Assembly (NCBI RefSeq): GCF_900102815.1
Contig: NZ_FNGF01000002.1
Coordinates: forward strand, 806,001 to 870,000
DNA length: 64,000 nt
Reading direction: 5' to 3'
Source of the DNA: Glycomyces sambucus
GTDB lineage: Bacteria; Actinomycetota; Actinomycetes; Mycobacteriales; Micromonosporaceae
The translations under genes and the position numbers were made by a program. The notes below the pieces were generated by a model. That model did not search any database. It had not been told where the DNA came from and saw nothing but the letters and a program-made list of their open reading frames with translations. Shown piece after piece: positions 43,866-52,419 of this stretch (its first letter is position 1; each line of letters begins with the position of its first letter).

Positions 43866-44861
43866 ATGATCGAACACTTCACGCACGGCTACACCACATT
43901 GCTGGTGGCGTTCGCCGTCTCCATGACCGGTTCGGCCCTCGGTCTCCTCCTCGCCAAGCACGCCCGCCGCCACGACCGGCCGGGCCAGCGCGTGCGCTGG
44001 CTCATCCTGGCCGCGTTCGCGATCGGCGGCACCGGCATCTGGGTCATGCACTTCGTGGCCATGCTCGGCTTCACCGTCCGCGACGCCGTGCTGCGCTACG
44101 ACCCCGGGACGACCGCGCTCAGCGCGCTCATCGCCGTCGCCGTGGTCGCCTGCGGCCTCTTCGTGATCGGCCTCGGCCGCTACACGCGGGTCAAGCTCGC
44201 GATCGCCGGGCTGCTCACCGGCCTCGGGGTCGCCGCGATGCACTACACGGGCATGGCGGCATTGAGCGCCGACGTCGAGTTCGAGTACGGATTGGGCTAC
44301 GTGATCGCCTCGGTGGTCATCGCGATCGCCGCGGCGACGACGGCCCTGTGGCTCTCGTGGCGCCTCGAACGGGCCTCCTCGATGTGGCTCGCCGCCGCCG
44401 TGATGGCGGTGGCCGTGAACCTCATGCACTACACCGCGATGCTCGGCGTCTCGGCCGGCGGCGCGGCCGCGGACGACCCGCACGGCGCCGCCGCGGGCGA
44501 CCTGGTCTTCCCCATGGCGACCCTCACCGCGGTGGTGCTGCTCATCCTGGTGTTCACCGTCGTCATGGTCCCGACCGACGAGGAGATCAAGGCCGACGAG
44601 CACCTGGCCTCGCTCCAGCGCCGCACGGTCGACCGGGCCGAGGGGCGGACGGCGGAACGTGAGCGGGCCGGGAACCGCGCCGGGGGCCGCGAGGTCCTGC
44701 GGGACGGTCTCCGCGACAGCCCCCGCAGCAGCCCCCGTGACAGCGGCATCACCATCGACCGCCCGGGCGACGTGCGCCGGCGGCCCGCCTCCCGGCCGGC
44801 GCCTACCGGTCGAGCAGGTGGTGAAGGTACCGCTGCGGGTCCGCGAGGAACCCGCGGGTGA
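43866..44861 (+). CDS. MHYT-domain membrane sensor without output domain
   Basis: A 331-residue protein with seven membrane helices and three MHYT-type motifs: GIWVMHFVAML, GVAAMHYTGMAAL and AVNLMHYTAMLGV. MHYT domains are thought to bind copper and sense gases such as O2 or NO. Most are fused to GGDEF/EAL; here the C-terminal tail (about 245-331) is only a charged, Arg-rich, low-complexity region. ATG 43866 is chosen at the start of the first helix. The last 59 bases overlap the convergent AAA ATPase gene. Confidence 0.82.
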   Translation: MIEHFTHGYTTLLVAFAVSMTGSALGLLLAKHARRHDRPGQRVRWLILAAFAIGGTGIWVMHFVAMLGFTVRDAVLRYDPGTTALSALIAVAVVACGLFVIGLGRYTRVKLAIAGLLTGLGVAAMHYTGMAALSADVEFEYGLGYVIASVVIAIAAATTALWLSWRLERASSMWLAAAVMAVAVNLMHYTAMLGVSAGGAAADDPHGAAAGDLVFPMATLTAVVLLILVFTVVMVPTDEEIKADEHLASLQRRTVDRAEGRTAERERAGNRAGGREVLRDGLRDSPRSSPRDSGITIDRPGDVRRRPASRPAPTGRAGGEGTAAGPRGTRG

Positions 44862-45534
44862 GCGTGACCGGCCCGGCCCGGTCGTAGTCGACCCGCTCGA
44901 TGCCGTCGGCGCCCGTCTCGTAGATGCGGGCGCCGGGGCAGGCGAGCAGGACCGGCGAGTGGGTCGCGACGATGAACTGCGCGCCCGCGGCGGCCAGCTC
45001 GGCCATCACCGTCAGCAGCGCCAGGCACCCGTGCACTGAGAGGGCCGACTCCGGCTCGTCCAGCAGGTACAGTCCGCCCGGCCCGAAGCGGTTGGTCACC
45101 AGGTCGAGGAACCCCTCGCCGTGCGAGCGGTCGTGCGGCGAGAACCCCCCGTAGGAGTCGAGCGGCCCGCCCAGCCGCTCGACCTCGGTCGCCACGTTGA
45201 AGTAGGTCTCGGCGCGCAGGAAGAACGTGTCGGCCGGGCGCGGCCCGGCCCTGCGCGTCACGACCAGGTGCTCCGCCAGCGGCGTCTCGGTCTCGCGGGT
45301 GGCGAACCGGAAGTGCCGCGACCCGCCCTCGACGTTGACGCCGAGTTCCACCGCCAGCGCCTCGACGATCGTGGACTTGCCGGTGCCGTTGTCGCCGCAG
45401 AGCATGACCACGGCCGCGTCCAGGTCGAGCCCGCCGGCGAGGGCGGCCACGGCGGGGATCGCGAAGGGCCAGCCGCGCTCGGGCAGGTCCTCGGCGTGGA
45501 CCGAGCGCAGGAACGGCGCCCCGGTGTTCGCCAC
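44803..45534 (-). CDS. AAA ATPase, ABC/SMC-like single-domain
   Basis: A 243-residue soluble ATPase. Walker A is CGDNGTGKSTIVEALA; the second half has GLYLLDEPESALSVHG and ATHSPVLLACPGA, the layout of predicted AAA_21/OLD-like and phage-defence ATPases. It begins GTG 45534 after GGGAGGAGG; its 3' end overlaps the MHYT gene. With no nuclease partner in sight a defence role is not supported; single-gene copies of this family are common in actinobacteria with no known function. Confidence 0.8.
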   Translation of the reverse strand: MANTGAPFLRSVHAEDLPERGWPFAIPAVAALAGGLDLDAAVVMLCGDNGTGKSTIVEALAVELGVNVEGGSRHFRFATRETETPLAEHLVVTRRAGPRPADTFFLRAETYFNVATEVERLGGPLDSYGGFSPHDRSHGEGFLDLVTNRFGPGGLYLLDEPESALSVHGCLALLTVMAELAAAGAQFIVATHSPVLLACPGARIYETGADGIERVDYDRAGPVTLTRGFLADPQRYLHHLLDR

Positions 45535-45641
45535 GGCGGGCCTCCTCCCTGTCGGTCCGCGCAACGCTACCGCAGGTGAGGCGCTGCTCGTTTCCGGATG
45601 CGACGCCCGCGGCGATGGGCGGCGGAATCTAGGATGGCGGC

Positions 45642-47417
45642 ATGTCCCCCAGCCCCGCCTCCGGCCGCACCGCGATCGGCATCGACTTCGGGACCTCCCA
45701 CACGGTCGTCTCGCTCCGGCGCTCGGACGGGCGCGTCCAGCAGCAGCTGTTCGACGGCACGCCGCAGATGGCCTCGGCGCTGTTCCTCGACGAGGCCGAA
45801 GGGCTCATCGCGGGCGCCGACGCCGTGCAGCTCGGGGCGCGGCGGCCCGAGCGGTTCGAGCCGAACCCCAAGCGGCGCATCGACGACGGCGCGATCCTGC
45901 TCGGCGAGACCGAGATCCCGGTGGTCGAGGCGCTGAGCGCGGTGTTCGCGAGGGTCGCGGCGGTCTGCCGCCACACGGCCGGGGCGCTCGGGCCGGTCAC
46001 GGTGACGGTGCCCGCGTCCTGGGGTCCGCACCGGCGCCTCGTGCTCGCCGACGCCGCCGCGGCGGCGGGGCTCGGCGAGGTGGAGCTGCTGGCCGAGCCG
46101 GTCGCCGCCGCGCACCACTTCGCCGCGGCGCTCGGGGCGGACGTGCCGGTCGGCTCCGGGATCGTGGTCTACGACCTGGGCGCGGGGACCTTCGACGTCA
46201 CGGTGCTCTCGCGCGGCGAGAAGGGGTACGAGGTGCTGGCGGCCGACGGCGCGGAGATCGGCGGCCTCGACCTCGACCAGGCGCTGGCGGCGCACCTCGC
46301 GGCGAACGTGCGGGAGGGCGACGAGCGCTGGGCGCGGCTGCTGGCTCCCGGGACCACCGCGGACCGGCGCCACCGCCTCGCGTTCCTCACCGAGGTGCGC
46401 CAGGCGAAGGAGCGGCTGTCGCGGCGCAGCAGCACCGATCTGGCGGTGCCGCTGCTCGATGTCGACGCGCACTTGACGCGGTCCGAACTGGACGCGGTCG
46501 TGCGGCCGCTCGTGGACCGGACCGTGCGGGTCACGCGAGGCACGATCCGGGCCTCCGGGCTCGCGTCCGAGCGGATCGCGGGGCTGTTCCTGGTCGGCGC
46601 GGCCAGCCGCACGCCGCTGATCGCGACCGAGCTGCACCGGGCGCTCGGCATGGCGCCCACGACGATCGAGCAGCCTGAACTCGCGGTATCGGAGGGCGCG
46701 GTCTCCGAAGGCGCGGCATCTGGAGGGCAGGTTCCGCAAAGCACGGTCATCGCGACGAGCGCGCCCGTCGAGCCAAGCCCGGTAACACCGGCCGAGCCGC
46801 TGCGTTCGAAGCCGGTCCGCGTGACCTACCGGCCGGTGCCGCCGGCCGGGCCGGACGAGACCGTGGAGGTCCGCAAGAAGGCACCGGAAGCGGAGCCGAA
46901 ACCCCGCCGCGGTGCCGCCGTCGTGCTCTGGACCGTGTTCGCGCTCTTCATGCTCCAGTACCTCTTCGCCGCCATGGTCCAGCTCGACGACCCCGACTAC
47001 GGGCGCTTCCTCGCCGTGGCGTGGGCGGTGCCGGTGGCGGGCGGGATCGCGATGGCGACCCGGCGGCTCGGAGCGGTCGTCGCGTACGGGGTCGTGTCGG
47101 CGGGGGTGCTGTTCTACTGGTCGACGCTCATGCCGTCGCTGGATCGGGCGCTGCTCCTCGGCCTCCCCGTCGCGGCCGTCTTGGTCGTCGTTCCGCTGCT
47201 TCCCAAGCGCGGCAGGGCGGTGACGGTCGTGGCCGCCGGGGCGCAGCTCCTGCTCCTCGCGGCGGTCGCGGTCTGGTTCGCCGCGGGGCTGCGCGGCGAG
47301 GTCGGCCGCATGGCGATGATCGTGGACTTCCTTCCGACCGCGGGCGTGCTGGCGGCGGTCGCGGCCGTGAACCTGCTCCTGCTCTGGCGGTCGCGGCGCG
47401 CAGCTTCGTCGGACTGA
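45642..47417 (+). CDS. Membrane-tethered Hsp70-like ATPase
   Basis: A 591-residue protein in three parts. Residues about 9-345 are a complete actin/Hsp70 ATPase core: GIDFGTSHTVVSL (phosphate 1), VYDLGAGTFDVTVL (phosphate 2), LFLVGAASRTPLIA (adenosine). A Pro/Ser-rich linker (about 345-425) follows. Then about six membrane helices replace the DnaK substrate-binding domain. It is leaderless by position: TAGGAT (45630-45635) is six bases before ATG. It stands alone. A signalling or envelope role, not general folding, is inferred. Confidence 0.8.
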   Translation: MSPSPASGRTAIGIDFGTSHTVVSLRRSDGRVQQQLFDGTPQMASALFLDEAEGLIAGADAVQLGARRPERFEPNPKRRIDDGAILLGETEIPVVEALSAVFARVAAVCRHTAGALGPVTVTVPASWGPHRRLVLADAAAAAGLGEVELLAEPVAAAHHFAAALGADVPVGSGIVVYDLGAGTFDVTVLSRGEKGYEVLAADGAEIGGLDLDQALAAHLAANVREGDERWARLLAPGTTADRRHRLAFLTEVRQAKERLSRRSSTDLAVPLLDVDAHLTRSELDAVVRPLVDRTVRVTRGTIRASGLASERIAGLFLVGAASRTPLIATELHRALGMAPTTIEQPELAVSEGAVSEGAASGGQVPQSTVIATSAPVEPSPVTPAEPLRSKPVRVTYRPVPPAGPDETVEVRKKAPEAEPKPRRGAAVVLWTVFALFMLQYLFAAMVQLDDPDYGRFLAVAWAVPVAGGIAMATRRLGAVVAYGVVSAGVLFYWSTLMPSLDRALLLGLPVAAVLVVVPLLPKRGRAVTVVAAGAQLLLLAAVAVWFAAGLRGEVGRMAMIVDFLPTAGVLAAVAAVNLLLLWRSRRAASSD

Positions 47418-47479
47418 GGCGCCCGCGGGGCAGGCGCGCCTCGTCATCGAGGCGGTCGGATTCCTTGCGAGAGCGGAGC

Positions 47480-47522
47480 GGCCGCCGGCGCCGCGCGGAT
47501 GGGTCGCGGGGCGCCGGCGGCC
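47480..47522. terminator. Hairpin between convergent Hsp70-like and permease genes
   Basis: Perfect 13-bp stem GGCCGCCGGCGCC / GGCGCCGGCGGCC with a 17-base loop. Confidence 0.7.
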
Positions 47523-47525
47523 GGG

Positions 47526-48557
47526 TCACTCGCGGCGGCGCGCCAGGACCGCGCGCTGGAGCAGGACGAACACCAGGAGGATGCCGCCGGTGATGATGGT
47601 GGTCGCCTCGGGCGGGATGGAGCCGTCGCGGGTGATGAGGACGTTCATCAGGCCCAGGACGAGCGCGCCGACCACCGAGCCGAGGACGAACCCGGCGCCG
47701 CCGGTGAGGAGCGTGCCGCCGATGACGGCGGCGGCGATGGCGTCGAGCTCCCAGCCGATGCCGGTGATGTTCTGGGCGCTGCCGAGGCGGGCGGTGTAGA
47801 CGACCGCGGCGAGCCCGGCGAGGGAGCCGCTGATGATGTAGACCCACATCTTGGTGGCGACCACGGGCAGGCCCATGAGCGCGGCGGACTGCTCGGAGCC
47901 GCCGATGGCGTAGACGGTGCGGCCGGTGCGGGTGCGGTGGAGGACGAAGAACGCGGCGGCCACCACGACGGCGGCGATGACGACGCCGGGCGTGATGGCG
48001 ATGTCGTTGACCTTCGGCCCGTCGTAGAGCTTGATCTGGGTGCCGAGTCCGCGCACCGGGTTGTCGTCGGCGAGGCGTTCGGGGACGGTGCTCAGGATCG
48101 AGGCGAGGCCGCGTCCCAGGAACATCATCGCGAGCGTGGCGATGAACGGCTGCACGTGGAAGTACTGGACGAGGACCCCGGAGGCGGCGCCGAACGCGGT
48201 GCCGATGAGCACCATGAGGGCCATGGCGATCCAGGGGTTCCAGCCGGCGTTCATGAGCATGACGCCCGCGACGCTGCTGAAGGCGATGACGGCGCCCACC
48301 GAGAGGTCGATGCCGCCGGTGAGGATCACGAAGGTGAGGCCCACGGTGAGGATGATGAGGTGGGCGTTGTTGATGAGCAGGTTGGACAGGGTGTTGAACT
48401 GGACGATGCGCCCGTAGGCGGCCTCGCCGTAGACGATCATGCCGATGAAGATGACGACGGCGGCCCCGGTGGGCAGCGTGTCGAGGTGGAGGGACAGGCG
48501 CTTGACGAGGGCGCGGGCGCCGGTGGGCGCGGGCGGTGCGGTGGTGAGGGTGCTCAT
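47526..48557 (-). CDS. Sugar ABC permease, YjfF-like
   Basis: A 343-residue RbsC-family permease with about ten helices. GLTFVILTGGIDLSVGAVIAFSSV and GRTVYAIGGSEQSAALMGLPV are typical of the YjfF subgroup of the galactofuranose-type importer. The ATG overlaps the stop of the other permease by four bases (ATGA). It is the last gene of the operon, followed by a terminator. Confidence 0.88.
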   Translation of the reverse strand: MSTLTTAPPAPTGARALVKRLSLHLDTLPTGAAVVIFIGMIVYGEAAYGRIVQFNTLSNLLINNAHLIILTVGLTFVILTGGIDLSVGAVIAFSSVAGVMLMNAGWNPWIAMALMVLIGTAFGAASGVLVQYFHVQPFIATLAMMFLGRGLASILSTVPERLADDNPVRGLGTQIKLYDGPKVNDIAITPGVVIAAVVVAAAFFVLHRTRTGRTVYAIGGSEQSAALMGLPVVATKMWVYIISGSLAGLAAVVYTARLGSAQNITGIGWELDAIAAAVIGGTLLTGGAGFVLGSVVGALVLGLMNVLITRDGSIPPEATTIITGGILLVFVLLQRAVLARRRE

Positions 48558-49618
48558 GCGGCGACGGCCTCTCGCTCGGCCGGGCGGGCGGCGGCCGCGC
48601 GGCGCTGACGGAACGCGCGCCGCACCCGCTCCGACTGGAGGAGGCACAGCACGACGATGACGACGGCCTTGAAGGCGGGGGTCGCGGAGGAGGAGACGCC
48701 GAGGAAGACGACGGTCTTGTCGAGGGTGGCGATGAGGATCGCGCCGACGACGGCTCCGGTGATGTTGAACTTGCCGCCCGCGAGCGAGGTGCCGCCGATG
48801 ACGACGGCGAGGATCGCGTCGAGTTCGAGCTGGTAGCCGGTGCGGGAGACGTCGACGGTCATGACGCTGGCCGTGGCGAAGACGCCCGCGAGGCCGGCGA
48901 GGACGCCGGCGAGGACGTAGACGGTGAGCAGGAGCGCGCGGCGGTTGACGCCCGCGAGCCGGGCGGCCTTGGCGTCCATGCCGATCGCTTCGAGCATGAG
49001 CCCGAGGGCGCTGCGCCGCACCAGGATTCCCATGGCGACGGCGAGGAGCAGGGCCAGGAGGAACACGACGGGCAGGCCGAGGACGTGGCCGTTCGCGATC
49101 CACCGGAACGACTCGTTGGTGGCGGCGGTGTTCTGGCCGCCGGTGATGACCTTGGCGAGGCCGCGGCCGGCGAGCATGATGACCAGGGTGCTGATGAACG
49201 GCTGGAGTCCGACGACGGAGACGAGCACGCCGTTGACCGCGCCGAGGGCGGCGCTCACGGCGATGACGAGGCCGACCGCGGCGAGGCCGGAGCCGAGAGT
49301 GTCGGGGGCGCCGCTGAGGAACTCCATGGAGACGGCCCCGGCGACGACCATGACCGAGCCGACCGAGAGGTCGATGCCGCCGGTGGCGACGACGAGGCAC
49401 ATGCCGACGGCGATGAGGACGATCGGCGCGGCGGCCCGGAGGATGTCGATGACGTTGCCGACGAGGTTGCCGGAGGACCCGATGGTGACGGCGAGGTAGC
49501 CGGGGTCCTTGACGAGGTTGACGAGGAGGAGCAGCGCGATCGCCACGATGCCCCAGAAGTACTGGCGGCGGACGAGGCCCTTGAGTGCCTCGGCCGGGCC
49601 GTGCGCGTTCGCGCTCAT
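48554..49618 (-). CDS. Sugar ABC permease, YtfT-like
   Basis: A 354-residue RbsC-family permease. GMCLVVATGGIDLSVGSVMVVAGA and the EAIGMDAKAARLAGVNRR loop fit YtfT. It forms a heterodimeric pore with the YjfF-like subunit. The start overlaps the stop of the ATPase gene by four bases, so expression is coupled. Confidence 0.88.
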   Translation of the reverse strand: MSANAHGPAEALKGLVRRQYFWGIVAIALLLLVNLVKDPGYLAVTIGSSGNLVGNVIDILRAAAPIVLIAVGMCLVVATGGIDLSVGSVMVVAGAVSMEFLSGAPDTLGSGLAAVGLVIAVSAALGAVNGVLVSVVGLQPFISTLVIMLAGRGLAKVITGGQNTAATNESFRWIANGHVLGLPVVFLLALLLAVAMGILVRRSALGLMLEAIGMDAKAARLAGVNRRALLLTVYVLAGVLAGLAGVFATASVMTVDVSRTGYQLELDAILAVVIGGTSLAGGKFNITGAVVGAILIATLDKTVVFLGVSSSATPAFKAVVIVVLCLLQSERVRRAFRQRRAAAARPAEREAVAA

Positions 49619-51180
49619 GTGGTGGCCTCCTCGCGGACGGCGGTGTCCGCGCTCGGGTCGCCGAGGCCGTCCTCGGCGATGACGGTGACGATGGATTCGG
49701 CGGACACGCCCGGTCCGCCTTCGAGTTCGGCGATCTTGCGGTGGTCCTTGAGGACGACGATGCGGTCGCTCTGGCGCACCACCTCCTCGATCTCGGAGGA
49801 GATGAACAGGACAGCGAGGCCGTCGTCGGCGAGGTCGGCGACGTACTCCTGGATCTCGGCCTTGGCGCCGACGTCGATGCCGCGGGTGGGCTCGTCGAGG
49901 ATGAGGATCTCGGGGTCGGTGGCGAGCCAGCGCCCGAGGAGGACCTTCTGCTGGTTGCCGCCCGAGAGCAGGCGGACGGGCCGCTCGGGGTCGGCGGGGC
50001 GGACCCCGAGTGCCGAGACGTACTTCGCGACGATGGCGTCCTGCTCGCGGCGCGGCAGCGGGCGGGCCCAGCCGCGGCGGGCCTGGACGGCCAGGACGAG
50101 GTTCTCGCGGACGGTGAGGTCGCGGACGATGCCCTCGTCGCGGCGGTTCTCGCTGGAGAACGCGATGCGGTGCGCGAGGGCCTTGGCGGGGGTGGTGATC
50201 TCGGTGGGCTCGCCGTCGACGGCGACCTCGCCGGTGTCGGGGCGGTCGGCGCCGTAGATGAGGCGCGCGAGCTCGGTGCGCCCGGAGCCGAGGAGGCCCG
50301 CGAGGCCGACGACCTCGCCGCGGTGGAGCTCGATGTCGACCGCTTCGACGGCGCCCTTGCGGCCGAGGCCGGTGGCGGCGTAGAGCGGGGCCTCATCGGT
50401 GCGGACGCGGCGGGACTCCTTGGCGTCGAGGGACTTGAGCACCGCGAGGTCCTTGCCGATCATCTTGGCGATGAGCTGGGCGCGTTCGAGTTCGCTCGTG
50501 CGGTACTCGCCCTCGAAGCGGCCGTTGCGCAGAACGGTGAGGCGGTCGCTGATCGCGTACACCTGGTCGAGGAAGTGGGAGACGAACAGGATCGCCACGC
50601 CCTGGTCGCGCAGGCCGCGGATGACGGTGAACAGCTGCTCGACCTCGTTGGCGTCGAGGCTGGAGGTCGGCTCGTCGAGGATGAGGACCTTGCACTCGGC
50701 GACCATCGAGCGGCTGATGGCGACCAGCTGCTGGAGGGCGAGGGGGAGGGTGGCGAGCGGGCGGCGGGGGTCGAGGTGGCCGAGGCCGAGCTTCGCGAGC
50801 GTCGCGCCCGCGGCCCGGTGGGTGGCGCGCCAGTTGATGCCCGCGGCGCCTCTGACCTCGTGGCCGAGCATGACGTTCTCGCCGATGGTGAGGTTCGCGC
50901 AGAGGTTGACCTCCTGGTAGACCGTGGAGATGCCCGCGTGCTGCGCGTCGGCGGTGCCGCCGAGGCGGCGCGGCTCCCCGGCGATGCGGATCTCGCCGTC
51001 GTCGATCTTGTAGACGCCGGTGAGCGCCTTGATGAGCGTCGACTTCCCGGCTCCGTTCTCGCCCATGAGGGTGTGCACCTCGCCGGGGAAGAGCCGGAGC
51101 CCGACCCCGTCGAGCGCCTTCACGCCCGGGAACGCGATCGAGATGCCGACCATCTCGACGATCGGAAGCGATTCTGGCAT
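49615..51180 (-). CDS. Sugar ABC ATPase 1, YtfR/RbsA-like double cassette
   Basis: A 521-residue protein with two ABC cassettes. The first has GENGAGKST, LALQQLVAISRSM and VLILDEPTSSLD; the second, as usual for RbsA-type proteins, has the altered Walker A GLLGSGRTE with signature LSGGNQQKVLLGRWLA and DEPTRGIDVG. ATG 51180 has GGAG six bases before it. It pairs with the two downstream permeases and the upstream binding protein. A paralogue lies at 52420-53988. Confidence 0.9.
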   Translation of the reverse strand: MPESLPIVEMVGISIAFPGVKALDGVGLRLFPGEVHTLMGENGAGKSTLIKALTGVYKIDDGEIRIAGEPRRLGGTADAQHAGISTVYQEVNLCANLTIGENVMLGHEVRGAAGINWRATHRAAGATLAKLGLGHLDPRRPLATLPLALQQLVAISRSMVAECKVLILDEPTSSLDANEVEQLFTVIRGLRDQGVAILFVSHFLDQVYAISDRLTVLRNGRFEGEYRTSELERAQLIAKMIGKDLAVLKSLDAKESRRVRTDEAPLYAATGLGRKGAVEAVDIELHRGEVVGLAGLLGSGRTELARLIYGADRPDTGEVAVDGEPTEITTPAKALAHRIAFSSENRRDEGIVRDLTVRENLVLAVQARRGWARPLPRREQDAIVAKYVSALGVRPADPERPVRLLSGGNQQKVLLGRWLATDPEILILDEPTRGIDVGAKAEIQEYVADLADDGLAVLFISSEIEEVVRQSDRIVVLKDHRKIAELEGGPGVSAESIVTVIAEDGLGDPSADTAVREEATT

Positions 51181-51228
51181 CGCGTGCTCCACATCCTGTC
51201 GCCGCAGCCGCGCCGCGGGGTGGTCTGG

Positions 51229-51257
51229 GGCGCGGGGTCCGAAGAGGACCCCGCGCC
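51229..51257 (-). terminator. Intra-operon hairpin after the binding-protein gene
   Basis: Perfect 12-bp stem GGCGCGGGGTCC / GGACCCCGCGCC with loop GAAGA, between the binding-protein stop and the ATPase start. Such hairpins commonly stabilise the upstream message so that binding protein is made in excess, or stop part of the transcripts. Confidence 0.7.
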
Positions 51258-51277
51258 GGGGACTGCTCTTCCCGGGG

Positions 51278-52264
51278 CTAGAACTTGCGGTCGGGGAGCG
51301 CGGTCTCGGCCGCCTCGGGCGAGTCGAAGGTGGCGCTGGGGACGACGATGCTGGACTCGACGTCCTCGCCGTCCAGGACCTTCTCGACCACTTCGAGGGC
51401 GGTCTCGCCGAAGAGCGGGTTGTACTCGGCGACGAAGCTGAGCTCGCCGGCCGCGAGGGATTCGAGGGCGTTCCTGGTGCCGTCGATGGTGGCGATCTTG
51501 ACGTCGGTGCCGGGGACGAGGCCGGCCTCCTGGACGGCCTGGACGGCGCCGAGGCCCATCTCGTCGTTCTGGGCGAAGATGAACTGGAGGTCGTTGTCGT
51601 TGGACTTCAGGACGGTCTCGACGACGCTCTTGGCCTCCTCGGTGGACCAGTTGGCGGTCTGGGCGCCGACCTTGACCAGGCTCGCCTGGGCGCCGGCGAC
51701 GGCGTCGAAGCCCTCGTTGCGCTCGTTGACGACCGAGACGCCAGCGGGGCCTTCGAGGACGAAGTAGTTGGCGCCCTCGGGGAAGGCCGCGACGGCCCAG
51801 TCGGCGACGGCGGTGGAGACCTCGATGTTGTCGGGGGCGATGCGGGTGACGTAGAGGTCGGTGTCGTCGGGCTCGATGCCGCGGTCGAGGAGGATCACGG
51901 GGATCTCCGCCTCCTGGGCGCGCTTGAGGGAGTCCTCCCAGCCGGTGGCCTCGGTGGCCGAGAGCAGGATGACGTCCACGCCCTCGTCGACGAACGACGT
52001 GAACGCGTCGATCTGCGACTTCTGGTCGAGGTTGGTGGCGGGGGCGTACTTGAGCTCGTAGCCGGCGTCCTCGGTGAACGTGTCCTGGATGTTGGTCTCG
52101 TTCGCCTCGCGCCAGGCGCCTTCGGGGCCGACCGCGACGAATCCGACCGTGGTCAGGCCGTCGTCGCCGCCCGAGTCGCCGCCGCCGCAGGCGGTGAGGC
52201 CGAGCGCGAGGGCGCCGACGGTCGCCGCGCCGAGCGCCTTGGCGATGCGCTGCCGTGCAGACAT
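51278..52264 (-). CDS. Sugar-binding lipoprotein, YtfQ-like
   Basis: A 328-residue type-I periplasmic-binding-fold lipoprotein: lipobox LGLTACGGG, then TTVGFVAVGPEGAWREANETNIQDTF, a start pattern seen in furanose-binding YtfQ relatives. EATGWEDSLKRAQEAEIPVILLDRGI adds support. The ligand is probably galactofuranose, arabinofuranose or arabinose. AAGGAGGAG precedes ATG 52264. A promoter and a LacI-type operator lie about 100 bases upstream, so it is transcribed on its own as well as with the genes that follow. Confidence 0.87.
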   Translation of the reverse strand: MSARQRIAKALGAATVGALALGLTACGGGDSGGDDGLTTVGFVAVGPEGAWREANETNIQDTFTEDAGYELKYAPATNLDQKSQIDAFTSFVDEGVDVILLSATEATGWEDSLKRAQEAEIPVILLDRGIEPDDTDLYVTRIAPDNIEVSTAVADWAVAAFPEGANYFVLEGPAGVSVVNERNEGFDAVAGAQASLVKVGAQTANWSTEEAKSVVETVLKSNDNDLQFIFAQNDEMGLGAVQAVQEAGLVPGTDVKIATIDGTRNALESLAAGELSFVAEYNPLFGETALEVVEKVLDGEDVESSIVVPSATFDSPEAAETALPDRKF

Positions 52265-52364
52265 GGTTCTCCTCCTTGAGATGCCGGACGTGAGGGGTCC
52301 GGGGGGAACGGATCGGGGATCCGCGGTCGTTCGGTGACGGCGCAGGGGATGCGTCGCGCGATTT

Positions 52365-52394
52365 ATGTTACCGGGAACAAAATCGAGAGCACAA
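52365..52394 (-). promoter_or_regulatory. Promoter and LacI operator of the sugar-ABC operon
   Basis: On the minus strand TTGTGC (52394-52389), 18-base spacer, TAACAT (52370-52365). The operator TGTTACCGGGAACA (52366-52379) covers the -10 box. The same 14 bases and the same -35/-10 spacing occur at 55330-55359. Confidence 0.8.
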
Positions 52395-52419
52395 GACCCG
52401 TGTCGCAATCGTGATCCGG

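Noticed and set aside
44803..45534. AAA ATPase as part of an anti-phage system
   Set aside because: No nuclease, protease or other effector gene is adjacent; single copies of this family are common.
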